From the NCBI GenBank assembly GCA_907163375.1, contig CAJQUW010001633.1, positions 62,001-126,000 on the forward strand: a stretch of 64,000 nt of DNA, written 5' to 3'. The position numbers were made by a program, and so were the translations under genes. Origin of the DNA: Prostheceraeus crozeri. Its lineage: Eukaryota; Platyhelminthes; Polycladida; Euryleptidae. Below, one piece after another: positions 20,936-31,545 of this stretch. Each line of letters opens with the position of its first letter. Positions within the stretch are counted from its first letter, which is position 1. Under the pieces are notes generated by a model. It saw only the letters and a program-made list of their open reading frames with translations. It was not told the origin of the DNA and did not search any database.

Positions 20936-21424
20936 ATGACCGATAAGCCAAGAACGTGCGTTATGCCATTTCGCATTGTACACCATAGAGAAGAATTCCA
21001 CAGTGATATCTACGGTGAGGATATCACTGTGGAATTTATGAACTACTACTCATATTTCACTTTGAATGAAGATATGAGCCGTCGACTACAGCAAGATGTG
21101 GACACGGTGGTTAGTCGGGCCGAAACGGTGGCGAGTGAGGTCGAGACGGTGGCGAGTGAGGCCGAGACGGTGGAAAGTCAGGAGTCGGAAGAGAATGGAG
21201 AAAGTGAGGAGGAGATGATGTGGAGGGAGGACACGGTGGAAAGTGAGGAGTCGGCAGTGGAAGCGAGTGAAGATGAATATGAGGAGATTATTGTGATATC
21301 AGATGAAGAAGTAACAGTTTTACGCATGCATACGAATGGCTGTCATCTCAACTCGATCATGTTTTCTTTCAGTGACGGAGTGAAGGATGGACGTTCGTTA
21401 TATCATAAAATCATCATGGAAACA
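20936..21424 (+). CDS. Acidic protein with SUMO-interacting-type motif (gene C of the 31.3-kb unit)
   Basis: From the ATG at 20936 the protein starts MTDKPRTCVMPFRIVHHREE and has a hydrophobic-aromatic part (VEFMNYYSYFTLNED). After this comes a long acidic tract made of near-repeats of ETVASE and ETVESEES. It ends in YEEIIVISDEE, a textbook hydrophobic core plus acidic flank of SUMO-interacting motifs. A predicted intron follows: donor GTAACAG near 21310 and acceptor TTTTCTTTCAG ending near 21373. The last exon, DGVKDGRSLYHKIIMETYS, runs into the TACAGC target site of Polinton 1, which has split the gene. Its natural 3' end lies beyond Polinton 1 at about 38663-38690, just before the second hairpin pair. 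The protein is probably nuclear and SUMO-binding by motif only; I know no family. Confidence 0.5.
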
Positions 21425-21430
21425 TACAGC

Positions 21431-21867
21431 AGTAATGGGCAAAAGACCGTTCCAGGACACCATAAAATTCAAAAAAATAGTATCTTTAAAAACGACATAA
21501 ATTCATGAATTTGAACCCTTTTTCAGGTTATTAAGACCTAAATTCATAAATTTAGACCATTTAAAAAGTACAATTTTTTGAAAAATCGGTATCTTTAAAA
21601 ACGACATAAATTCATGAATTTTGGTCATTTTTCAGGTTATGAAGACCTAAATTCATAAATTTGGGCGTTTTTAAAAATACCCAATTTTCAAATTTTTCAA
21701 AATCTCAAATTTGAGAATTACAATTTTCACCCTTAAAATCATGACCGTTCCAGGACACCGAAAATCAGAAAAGTTAAGAATCTCAAAATTTGTGAATTAC
21801 AATTTTCTCGCTTAAATCATGACCGTTCCAGGACACCGAAAATCATAAAAGTTGAGAATTTCAAATT
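21431..21867 (+). repeat. Polinton 1 left terminal inverted repeat
   Basis: Complementary to 38140-38656. It holds internal sub-repeats of about 70-95 bp centred on GACCGTTCCAGGACACC, two of them in addition to the terminal one, and paired copies of an AAAACGACATAAATTCATGA block. Confidence 0.9.
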
Positions 21868-21932
21868 CATGAATTTTATCCATCTTTCAGGTTTTTAAAA
21901 TATATCATGTGACTAAAAATATTTCTTTAAAA

Positions 21933-22628
21933 ATGGAAGAAACAAAAGTGGAAGAAACCGCAAGAATATATCCTTCGTTATCATATGAACGTAGTTCTAC
22001 TTTAATGGACATTGAAAAAATGAATAAAGAAAAACACAAAGATAGAGTACATTATATGAAAGATAAGGAATCTCAATTATTATTAAGATTAGAGCATTAT
22101 AAAAAATTAAGAAAGAGATGGTCTAAAGTTAAGAATGTAACACAAGGTATTGGCATATTCTTAACAATAAGTTTAGGCGCTCTCACTATTGTTATATCTT
22201 CTGGTGTTTTAATAATTCCAGTAATTGCTACAGCTTTAACAGGTACGGGTGTTTTTGCAACTTCACTTGTTACAATGTTAGATAAATCTTTAATAACCAA
22301 GAAACGAAAATCATTAAAAACTAAGCATTTACATATTAAAGAAGTCTATGATAAACTACATTACTACTTTCAAAGAGTATGTGATGATAATGTTATTACG
22401 TTAGATGAGATTGAAAAATTTGATGAAATAGCTAATAAAGCTAATAAAACGCCATTTCAATTACAGACAGAAAAAGTTGATCATAAGAATAGACAGGATG
22501 GCAAAATTTCTAGTGATGGCAAAATTTCTAATGAAGAAAATGACAAAATCTTTTTAGAGGAGCTAAAAACTTTAAGCGAAAAGTTAAGCAAAACTTTATT
22601 AAACAAAACTTTATTAAACAAAACTTAA
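21933..22628 (+). CDS. Polinton 1 hydrophobic protein, unknown function
   Basis: 231 residues from the ATG at 21933, which sits in the AAAA-rich context seen before other genes here. A charged, lysine-rich N-terminal third precedes two adjacent hydrophobic stretches near residues 75-115, IGIFLTISLGALTIVISSGV and IIPVIATALTGTGVFATSLV. They should span or enter a membrane. A lysine-rich helical tail ends in a tandem LLNKTLLNKT. The same gene is first in Polinton 2, so position and sequence are conserved. Small glycine-rich membrane-active proteins are common virion components in this group; that role is inferred. This gene looks open in Polinton 1. Confidence 0.6.
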   Translation: MEETKVEETARIYPSLSYERSSTLMDIEKMNKEKHKDRVHYMKDKESQLLLRLEHYKKLRKRWSKVKNVTQGIGIFLTISLGALTIVISSGVLIIPVIATALTGTGVFATSLVTMLDKSLITKKRKSLKTKHLHIKEVYDKLHYYFQRVCDDNVITLDEIEKFDEIANKANKTPFQLQTEKVDHKNRQDGKISSDGKISNEENDKIFLEELKTLSEKLSKTLLNKTLLNKT

Positions 22629-22734
22629 AACGAAAAGATGTCAGACAACAAAGCAATAAAAAAATAATTTGTTCAGTAAAATGTTTTTGCTGTATTCCAA
22701 TGTTACCACAAAATTCAAATATTATATTTTAAAA

Positions 22735-23559
22735 ATGGATAAAATTAGAGCTGATAATCAAAAAAGAATTAAACAATTAGAAGAGTTAATAAAACAAAGA
22801 AATATTATGAAAGAAAATCATCTTCAACATAGAATGATAAAAGCTGGTATTCAATCTGATATGTTTGAAAAAATGCAGCAAACCGAGCAAGTAAAATCTG
22901 ATTTTGAAAAAACTATGAAACCATTTAAGACTCTTGAAAAAGAACTTACAAATAATGATAAACAAATTGATATAACAGATCCAGAGCACAAAACTATGTT
23001 AGATGACTATGGATTACTAGAATCAAACATTAATAAGAAATTACCAAAATCTATGCAATTTGAACATTCTATCTCATTTATAGATGGAAAAACAATACCT
23101 AGATTTTATCTCGGACAAAAAGAAATATTTCCACAACCTTTTCGAGGTTCAATTTTTTCACCAGATAAATCTCCTTTTAATTTAGATAGAAATTTTGTTG
23201 ATCTTTTAAGAGGAGCAGATTTAAATAATTATGCTGTAGAAGATCTCATAAAATATAAAGCTATGTTAGATAGAGTTGGTGCAGTAAAATCTCTTAGACG
23301 TTATAAACAATTAGAAAATTTATTATCAACGGGAGTTAAAGTAGGAAAAGGTTTATCTGAAAAACAGAAAACAGAAAAAACTGTATTCTTACCAGATGAA
23401 CCACAAGAATTACAAAAAAGGTTAAATATTTTAATATCGGCAATAAAAGAAGGACATAATTCTAGTTTCAATGAAATTCATGCTATATTGAAAAGACTGT
23501 TAGAAAAGAAGATTCTAAATGAAGAGGATTATAAAAGTATAACGAACCGAATGTTCTAG
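22735..23559 (+). CDS. Polinton 1 conserved protein of unknown function
   Basis: 274 residues starting MDKIRADNQKRIKQLEELIK; I prefer this ATG over one 66 bases upstream because of its AAAA context and the conserved start in Polinton 2. The N-terminal 90 residues are a charged coiled coil. The C-terminal domain has IPRFYLGQKEIFP, SPFNLDRNFVDLLRG and NYAVEDLIKYKAMLDRVGAV. This recalls a family widespread in animal Polintons in which a GL.DLLT block is followed by Y..EDL..YK. Its function there is unknown to me. A GC-rich double palindrome sits at the stop codon (23543-23570). The frame is open here and in Polinton 2. Confidence 0.6.
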   Translation: MDKIRADNQKRIKQLEELIKQRNIMKENHLQHRMIKAGIQSDMFEKMQQTEQVKSDFEKTMKPFKTLEKELTNNDKQIDITDPEHKTMLDDYGLLESNINKKLPKSMQFEHSISFIDGKTIPRFYLGQKEIFPQPFRGSIFSPDKSPFNLDRNFVDLLRGADLNNYAVEDLIKYKAMLDRVGAVKSLRRYKQLENLLSTGVKVGKGLSEKQKTEKTVFLPDEPQELQKRLNILISAIKEGHNSSFNEIHAILKRLLEKKILNEEDYKSITNRMF

Positions 23560-23671
23560 GGCTTCGCCCGTAGCTGAAATATGTTGTTTCTAATTTTTAT
23601 TTATGATTTTTATCTACGATTCTTATCTACGACTTTTATCTATAATATTTATTCAAAATTTTAACCAAAAA

Positions 23672-24460
23672 ATGTGTTCAGCAGATTTAGACAAAATTAA
23701 TAATCATTTAGAAAATTTGACAGAGATTTTGAGTTCATCAAAATTTAGTACGACGTTAAAAATTATAACAACTACTTCATCACACACTTGTAATTTAGAA
23801 CCCATTCTACATTTGGAACAAAATAAAAATTATCAAATTGCATTGACTAGTTTCTCTACATTTAACACTATTCAAAATGTTCTAAAAGATGTGACTGATC
23901 AATTTAGATATTCTACTGATAAAGGCAAAACGTTGAAAATATTAATTTTTCTTCCTGGTTCTTACGAAGTTGAATCAATATCAAATGAAATTAAGAGACA
24001 TTTAGGTATACCATTTAAAGATAAGAAACAATTACATTTTGCAGTTGAACCGGCAGTTAATAAATTTTCTCTTACTTTAAACGAAAATCATCAAGTTGAT
24101 TTTAATCATGACAGATCATTGTCAAAGCTATTAGGATTTAATAAACAAACCTATAGTCAAGGTTATCATTTAGGTGAGAAGATTCCAAAAATAACTGAAA
24201 TAAATTCAATTGTTGTACATTGTGACATTATTGAAGGAGGATATATAAATGATAAATTGTCAAATTTAATATTCAGTTTTCGAGCTTTTACTGTACCCAT
24301 TGGTTATAGACTAAATGTAATTCCACAAACATTAATATATTTCCCTATTACAAGAAAAACTATTAACAACATTAACATGAGATTCACTGATGAGAAAGGA
24401 CAAGAAATAAATTTTGGAGGTGAAGAGATTATGATAGATCTTTTGGTTCGAGAGGTATAA
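23672..24460 (+). CDS. Polinton 1 minor capsid (penton-like) protein
   Basis: 262 residues from MCSADLDKINNHLENLTEIL. The part after residue 150 carries the pattern of Polinton minor capsid proteins: INSIVVHCDIIEGGYIN, then VPIGYRLNVIPQTLIYFPI, and a final INNINMRFTDEKGQEINFGG leading to EIMIDLLV. This is the conserved core of the single jelly-roll penton, which would sit at the capsid vertices. It stands directly upstream of the packaging ATPase, the usual neighbour. Its last codons and stop lie in the first unit of a 21-bp repeat array. The call rests on family memory and gene order. Confidence 0.75.
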   Translation: MCSADLDKINNHLENLTEILSSSKFSTTLKIITTTSSHTCNLEPILHLEQNKNYQIALTSFSTFNTIQNVLKDVTDQFRYSTDKGKTLKILIFLPGSYEVESISNEIKRHLGIPFKDKKQLHFAVEPAVNKFSLTLNENHQVDFNHDRSLSKLLGFNKQTYSQGYHLGEKIPKITEINSIVVHCDIIEGGYINDKLSNLIFSFRAFTVPIGYRLNVIPQTLIYFPITRKTINNINMRFTDEKGQEINFGGEEIMIDLLVREV

Positions 24461-24530
24461 ACTCCCGTTCGAGAGGTATAAACTCCCGTTCGAGAGGTAT
24501 AAACTCCCGTTCTAGAGGTATAAACTCCCA
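24448..24530 (+). repeat. Four 21-bp units, hairpin-like, at the end of the penton gene
   Basis: Four copies of TTCGAGAGGTATAAACTCCCG with small changes. GAG and CTC can pair around GTATAAA. The same array at 58828-58910 in Polinton 2 has CGGGAG and CTCCCG, making a stronger stem. Confidence 0.85.
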
Positions 24531-24601
24531 CGCGAAGCTAGAGAAGTTTAATTTTCTTCTTCTTCTTCTTTTAAAATAAAAATAAAATTTTTTATTAAAA
24601 A

Positions 24602-25369
24602 ATGAGTGAAGTGCTCCCATTAAATAAAAAAAAACTCAAATTTAATCATCATCCAAATTTATCTAATAAAGTTTTGTCAGTTATTTGTGGAAGATCAGGC
24701 TGTGGAAAAACATATCTATTATTTAAAATTTTAACGACTCCAAATTTTTTGGATTATAACAATCTTATAATTTATACAACAACGGCAGAACAACCCGTCT
24801 ATCAATTTTTAAAATATGGATTTGAAAATAATCTTAAAAAAACAGCAATTGCTTCATTATTCAAAGAATATGAAAAATCTGAAGATGAAGAAGAAATAAG
24901 TTCGTGGTGTGAAGAAGCAGCACAAAATAGTCAGTTAGTAGAATCCAATAAAAATAAGCATATAAAGATACAATTAATAGATGATAGTGGTAATATGCAA
25001 GATCCTAGTAAACTAGATAAAACAAAGAAACATTGTGTAATTTTTGATGATTGTGTTAATGATAGAAATCAGTCAGTTCAGAGAAATTATTTCACAAGAG
25101 GTAGACATAATAACTGTAGTGTGTTTTATTTAACACAAAGTATGTATTCATTAGACGGAAGTGTTATTAGAAAGAATGCAAATATATTTATACTATTTGA
25201 AATAAATGCAAGAAACTTAAGTGATTTGTTAAGAGATTTATGTGTAAGAAATAAAGATGAATTTAAACAATCGTGTAACAATGCTTGGTCAAAAGATTAT
25301 GGCTTCATTACAATTAATATTGATAAAAAAATTCATGATAGAGTTATCGAACAATTGTTCTCTGACTAG
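24602..25369 (+). CDS. Polinton 1 genome-packaging ATPase (FtsK/HerA type)
   Basis: 255 residues. Walker A is VICGRSGCGKTYLL near residue 28, and Walker B is KHCVIFDDCVNDR near residue 145. An RNYFTRGRHNNCSVFYLTQS block downstream holds the expected arginine and sensor-like glutamine. Length and motif order match the A32/FtsK-HerA-like packaging ATPases of Polintons and adintoviruses, which pump the genome into the capsid. It follows the penton gene by about 140 bases. The stop is embedded in a cluster of GC-rich hairpins missing from Polinton 2 at this point. The frame is open here. Confidence 0.88.
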   Translation: MSEVLPLNKKKLKFNHHPNLSNKVLSVICGRSGCGKTYLLFKILTTPNFLDYNNLIIYTTTAEQPVYQFLKYGFENNLKKTAIASLFKEYEKSEDEEEISSWCEEAAQNSQLVESNKNKHIKIQLIDDSGNMQDPSKLDKTKKHCVIFDDCVNDRNQSVQRNYFTRGRHNNCSVFYLTQSMYSLDGSVIRKNANIFILFEINARNLSDLLRDLCVRNKDEFKQSCNNAWSKDYGFITINIDKKIHDRVIEQLFSD

Positions 25370-25408
25370 GCTTCGCCTCGAGGGGCTTCGCCCCGACTGA
25401 AAGTCGAT
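25349..25408 (+). repeat. GC-rich hairpin cluster at the ATPase end
   Basis: GAACAATTGTTC, AGGCTTCGCCT, GGGGCTTCGCCCC and GACTGAAAGTC stand in a row. Polinton 2 lacks the block, going straight from GAGTTAT to AGAACATTTG. Confidence 0.85.
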
Positions 25409-25519
25409 AGAACATTTGTTTACCGAGTGATAAAAAAATATACAAATATAGTGTTATAATATTTTATTATTTTTTATTTTATGTATATATCAAATTTGTC
25501 TATCTTAGAAATTAGAAAA

Positions 25520-28500
25520 TTAAAAAGGTGAAGTAGTTATTCCATCAGGTAAAATTTTTCTTTTATCATCAAATGGATCTAATGCTAATTTATGTTCTTC
25601 TTTTAAATACATTTTATGTTTCTTTGAATTAAGTCTATAATTACATGCTGATTTTATTTCATTATTAAATAATACATTTTTATAATCTTGAAATGTTATT
25701 TGATTAGCCACTGATGCCTTTGAAATTCCTTTTAATGTTTTATGTGTTTTAATATTATTAGTTGTGTTATAACAATAACATTTAGATTTTAAAAATATAG
25801 CTTCTGTTATGAAATCTTCATTTCCTTCTAATTCATCTTTTACTTTACATAAATCAGAAGGATGAATGATATCTTTTATTTTATTAATTTCTTCATCAAG
25901 TGTAGAATTATACGGTATTGTTAATTCTAAGAAAACAGAATCGGTATCTGTAAAGTGTAATTTATAGTTTTTGCCATAAGCAGGTGCTAAATAATCATAT
26001 ATAAATCTATACATAAATAGTTTAGCTAATTCTAATATAGTGAATCCTATAAAATTAAACTTATCATGTTTTACGCTAATTCGACGTAAATGTACAGCAC
26101 ATAGTTCATCACTAAATCTAGTAGTTCTTTTATATGTAGGTTTCCTTGTTAAATTTTGAAACCTATCTTTATCATAAACTATTTCAATATTTTGTCTATT
26201 ACGCACATTTTCTAAAGTCTTACCATAAAATGCATTATTTGTTAATTTGAAGAACACGTTTCCAAAATCATCTTTATTTCTTTTAGCTATTTTACGTTTT
26301 TCAATATTGAACTCTATATAATCTTTTAACCACCTAGATTTTCTATACACTAGTTTCCGGTGAATTTTTGTGAGAATCATTCCATGTTCTAAATACCAAT
26401 CTAGCATTCTTCCTTCAACAACATACTTTCCTTTATTACTTTGTGTTAACATAAGTTTTTTGTTGGTCTGTATTTCTTAGGAATTAAAGATTTTTGATAA
26501 TCTGAAAAATCTTCTTTATTGGGAATTTTGTTTTCGGGACAGAAAGGAAAATATTTTGTTTTATCTTTTATTTCATCAGGATATACTAAATCAACTTCAT
26601 ATATATAACCATGATTATAATTTCCATCATATGTTTTTTGATAATCAAGAATATTACACCATGACATTTCACCTGTTGGTAATTCTTGTATCATGCAAGA
26701 AGAATATAAACTATTAAAATCATAATATAACAAATAGTTTTCTCTCATGAATTCATCAATTGCATTTTCACGTTCTACTCCTTCCCGTTTCGTTCGAAAA
26801 ATTTCTAATATTTTTTTTCTTCTGGAGATAAAGGTTTCATTATTCCATAATCATCAGGATTTACTTTTTTATTGTAACACTGTACATAACGATTACCTAA
26901 AACTGATGAAACTCCACCTCTAATTCCAGATTCAAAAAATTATAATTTATCATATGTATTTTCTTTATAATGTTTAAGTTTAACATTTGTATGTTTTAAT
27001 CCTGCTAACCATGTTAAACCTGGTGTAGAATAACAATAACATGGATCTATTCCGTAATATTCTAAACACATGTCACGAAAGTTTTCGAAAAGATCAGCTA
27101 GTATTAATACATCTATCTGAAGATATTTCATTGTATAATCATACATTGTTTTACAATTTAACTCTCTCCAATTCTTTTCAGCTTCTGCATAATCTTCTTC
27201 AGATAATTGTGATTGTTTTAATGTTGATTTAAATTTATTTATTGGAGGAAGTTGTTTTTCTTCCATAATTTTATTCACAGAATTAAAATCAGTCTTCGAC
27301 TGTGAACCACAGGTTTTATCTCCAGTTATGTACTCATACGGAAATATGCCTTTTAAAGGTTTTAAATTATATTTATTTAATATTTTACATTGTTCAGATT
27401 TCAAAGTTTTTCCCATAACATCTAATGAATAAGGAGTAAAAAATCTAAATGCATCTAAAATTCTAATACAACCTAATTGCATTGAAAAATATTCTTCTTC
27501 TGTTTTACATAGTACATTTATTTGTTGTTAATGTAATTTTTCAGATGAAAATAAATCTTTCATTATTAAATGGAAATCATATTTAGAACCATTATAGAAA
27601 TATAAAGGAACAAAGTTATATTTAAATTTATTAGCATTAAGATTACAAGAATTATGTGCTGCACCTCTATATAATCCATTTAGATGATCATGATCTTTTA
27701 CCTTATCAAGATATCTACCTCTGCCATTTTTATAATTTTTTGTAAATTCTTTTCCACAGTAATAACATTTTGTTTCATTAATAAAATTTAATTTTTCTTT
27801 TTCTGTTAATGGCATCATTGGAATATTTGTTTCAAGCAATTGTGAAAAACGTCCTTGTAATTCTTTTACTTTCTTTGTAAATATTTCTGAACTATCTTCA
27901 CCATAGTATTGATAATATTCTGATTTAAATAATTCAGGATAATTTGAATGAATGTACATTCCCCAACATAATGGTTTTTGTTCAAATAAATATTTTTCTT
28001 TACTTTGTTCAGCTGCACTTTTTTCAGAATCATCATTTTCAGAATCGGGCGAAGCCCTGGAACTTTCCGTTCGATTTTGTGTCATATTAACATTATATGC
28101 TTCAAAATCACAATAAATAGTAAAGGGTACTTTATTTTTGAAATACCATTTATTGTATTCTAAATAATCATCTTTAGGAAAAGTATTTTCAACTGCTTCG
28201 TTTTGTTGACAATTCTCCAAATGTCTATTCATTTCTTCTTTAGTTCTAAAACTTGTCATACATTGAAGACAAGGAAAATTTGTATTATCTGAAGTTTTTG
28301 TAAATATAGAAACATCTTTACACAATATAAATTGACCCTGATAATATAAAATATTCGCTTTTGCTGGTTGTTTTGTTTGTTTTAATTTTTCAAATTTATC
28401 TTTATGTATTTCATGTGTTTCATCAATTTCTTTTGCAAGATTAAATGTATTTCGATGAAAATTTTGATTTAATATTTGTAGCTGTTGTTCATATTCTTTA

Positions 28501-29480
28501 TCATATTGTTCTTTATATTGTTGTAGACATTTTTTTAAAGATTCATTTATTTTTTGATTGGTTTCATTTTCTTCATTATTTTCTTCATTTAATTTTTGAA
28601 TCGTTTCTATCTTATTTTGATATTTATGATGATATTCTTGTAGTAATATTTTTGTTTGTTGTTGATAATCTGTTTTACATTTTTTTAAACTTTCATTTAA
28701 ATTTTGTAATTTTTGTTGATATTCTAAAGATAAAGATGAATATTTGTAATTATAATTATCATTACGTCCTTTATAATTATTATGATTAATCATTATTGGT
28801 GATAGTGTTTTTATAATTTGAAATTTTTCAGTACATATTATATTTCCTTGGTAAAAATATTATGATGCATGTAATTTCCTCTATCATTATATACTATTTC
28901 TGATTGACATAAATTTTTATTATTCAAATAAAATTTTTTTGAATCTGAGTAAAGTGGAGTAATTTTACCAATAGAAACATAATTCACATTTATTTCAAAA
29001 ACATTTACTTCTATTAAATTTTTATTCTTTTTATGAAACTTTATTAACCTATTATAATCATATGGAAATTCATGTAAGCCATCCGGGAGATCAAATTCAT
29101 TTATGTATTCTTCTTTATTGTAATGACTTAGTCTTTCTTTGTGATATTTTTCAGGATGTAAATGTGCTATAATACTCCACAGAAAACAATAATCATCTTC
29201 ATTTTTTATGTTGATTATTTGTGGTGAACTGAAAGGTAAAGGAACATAACTACCACCAGTATTATTTTTATATTTATCAATTACTATTTTCTGAGATAGT
29301 ATTTTAACAAATCTCCAACCAGATTCACGTAACTGGGCTTCAATTATACAATTTTCTAATTTAAGTATCATTTGTTCAAATATGGGTTGTATATCATTTA
29401 CATTATGAATTTCTTGTGAATTTGTAAAATGTCATTTCTTCAGGAATTCCATCAGGTCCATTTTTTGTATAAAGTACTTC
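25520..29480 (-). pseudogene. Polinton 1 protein-primed DNA polymerase B
   Basis: Minus-strand polymerase region. From its N-terminal side it has a conserved leader domain (RESGWRFVKIL, GGSYVPLPFSSPQIINIKNE, DDYCFLWSI), then a charged coiled coil. Next comes the exonuclease part (FTIYCDFEAYNVN, holding the DxE motif) with a KDHDHLNGLYRGAAHNSCN zinc-like segment. The polymerase part has LLYYDFNSLYSSCMIQELP (motif A), KLTNNAFYGKTLENVRNR (motif B) and LHFTDTDSVFLEL (motif C). This is the family-B, terminal-protein-primed type used by Polintons and adenoviruses to copy their linear genomes. Two short in-frame GC-rich palindromic inserts are present. The gene is a fossil, broken in about four places, though most of its length is readable. 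Confidence 0.9.
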
Positions 29481-29508
29481 TACATTCATATAACATTTGA
29501 AAGATTTC

Positions 29509-29943
29509 TTAAATATTTTGAAAAAGTTTTTTTAATACATTATAAAAAGTTTCATCGGTTTCATTATGTTCAACCGATTCATTAAATAAATATTTTATAT
29601 CTGTTACCGCTTCATCGGTTTTTTTAGTTTCATCAAATTCATCTATTTCGTTAAATTCATCAGTATCGCTAAATAAATACCTTCCATCTGGTACATGTTC
29701 ATCTTCACTATTAAAAACTTTTTTATATTCCGAATGTGAATAATCATCAAACATTTTTTTAACTTTTATATCAGTAGGTAATGTTTCTAGATAGTTTTTA
29801 TGACTATTTAATTTTAATATATTTCCTTCATCAACTCGTTCTACATTTTGTAAATGCAATTTACTATTTAAATGAGATTGATAACTTCTTTTTGTTTGCA
29901 ACTGTCTTTTACATAAGACACAATAAAACTTGGTATTTTCCAT
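29509..29943 (-). CDS. Polinton 1 C2H2 zinc-finger protein or polymerase leader
   Basis: A 144-residue minus-strand frame with the ATG at 29943. A C2H2 finger stands near the start, FYCVLCKRQLQTKRSYQSH and a following H, then an acidic tail full of near-repeats (DEFNEIDEFDE, NESVEHNETDE). In Polinton 2 the matching sequence reads on towards the polymerase leader domain, so this may be the N-terminal part of the same protein. Function is unknown; a DNA- or RNA-binding start to the polymerase polyprotein is a reasonable guess. Confidence 0.55.
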   Translation of the reverse strand: MENTKFYCVLCKRQLQTKRSYQSHLNSKLHLQNVERVDEGNILKLNSHKNYLETLPTDIKVKKMFDDYSHSEYKKVFNSEDEHVPDGRYLFSDTDEFNEIDEFDETKKTDEAVTDIKYLFNESVEHNETDETFYNVLKKLFQNI

Positions 29944-30090
29944 TTTTTTATTTTTTAAAGAAAAAAATTGTGTTTTAATTTTAGATATAAACAATCTAAT
30001 ATCAAGGTCTAGAGAGTTAATATATATATTATTATATATTTCACGTTTTTTAGTTATTTTATTTTCTTTATCATATTAAGTTTTATCATA

Positions 30091-31471
30091 TTAAGTTTTA
30101 TCATATAACGTTTTATCAAAAGATAATTTAAATTTATTTTCACTAACTATTGATTCTTCATCATCATAAATTGATTCTACATCATCATAAATTGATTCTT
30201 CATCATCATCATAAATTACACCTTTTGGGATTGGATACCATTCTCTTATTGGAATATCTAACTCTAAATTACATTTATTATTTGATAATAATATAATAGA
30301 GAAAAATATTGGTCTTTGATCTCTTTTGGAAAATTTAATAACACCACCATAATCTGAATCACTTTTAGTTTTTATTAAAGATGATAAAATTTTAAATTGA
30401 TTAGATGTAAATCCTAATTTAAATTTTGTAGACCCGACACACAGTTGTCTAACAGTATCTTCAACTATACCATCATTATTATTTTCAATTGTAAGAAAAT
30501 GAAATTTAGATAAATTTTGATTATATGTAGTATTAATATCATGTACATCAGTATGAGATATAAATTTTTCTTCACTTAAATTTTTATAATTACTAATATT
30601 TTTATCATCTTTTTTACCATTTACACCTTTTTCAGATGTTTCAGAATCATCATCTATGTTATCATCATCTATATTAACATCATCATTATTATTATAAGAT
30701 TCTTTAAGATCAGGCAAAGCCCTAGAACCTTCGGTTCGTTTATTATGATTATGATTATGGTCATTGTTAATAGTATAAGGTGTTGTCCACATATAAATTT
30801 TTTCTTGTTGAGCTAAACCATTTATATAAGATTTTAACAAATTAATATTTAAATTTGAATATAATCCTATATATGTATCATCATCATATCTTTGGGGCAT
30901 TTCTAATGTTTCTTGTTTATAAATTGTGTCTCTATAATATACTTGGCATAATAATTCTTCGTTATGTTTTTTACTCTCTATGTGAATGTTATATTGATTT
31001 TGATCATCAACAAATAATCTTATTTTTTCTTTGGAAAAAGATTTTAATTTTTTAACTAATTCTTTAATATTGATATAATTAATAATTTTAGTTTCTATCC
31101 AATCAGTATTACTAATTGGTAACACTGCTCTAATAAATCAATAAACATTATTATGACCTATTATAACCATATTTTCTTTATTTAATTCCACATAAGCTAC
31201 ATCATTATATTTACTTACTATATCCATAAATTTAATAAATGGATCACCTGGAAATAAACAATAATTAGTTTCTATAGAAGGTAAACCTTTAGTCTGTTCT
31301 CTAAATATTTCGGCTTGTAATTGAAATAAAATATTAACATCTATACATGGATTTGTAATAGTATTATTATTATTATTATCAAAACATTTATTTTCAAATC
31401 CCGTTGATCTCGTCGAATAAGAAGAACAGTATGATGCGGGCGAATATAATTTTTTTAAATTTGCTTTTCCA
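30091..31471 (-). pseudogene. Polinton 1 unknown minus-strand protein
   Basis: A lysine-rich, asparagine-rich protein of more than 400 residues with no domain I recognise. Near its start are FQLQAEIFREQTKGLPSIET and CLFPGDPFIKFMDIVSKYND. Near its end is FKLGFTSNQFKILSSLIKTK followed by RDQRPIFFSIILL. The C-terminal third contains a GC-rich palindromic insert reading KRTEGSRALPD (30711-30738) and a repeated acidic tail (YDDDEESIYDDVESIYDDEE). The position between the polymerase and the fibre-like gene gives no clue. It is broken in about one place. Confidence 0.45.
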
Positions 31472-31545
31472 TTTTTTATTTTTATTAGAAAAAATTTTAT
31501 TTTTTATTTTTATTAGAAAAAATTTTATTTTTTTATTGTTAAAAA

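Noticed and set aside
22097-22300. Minus-strand open stretch opposite the Polinton 1 hydrophobic protein, also seen in Polinton 2
   Set aside because: It is conserved only because the plus-strand gene is conserved; it is a shadow frame.
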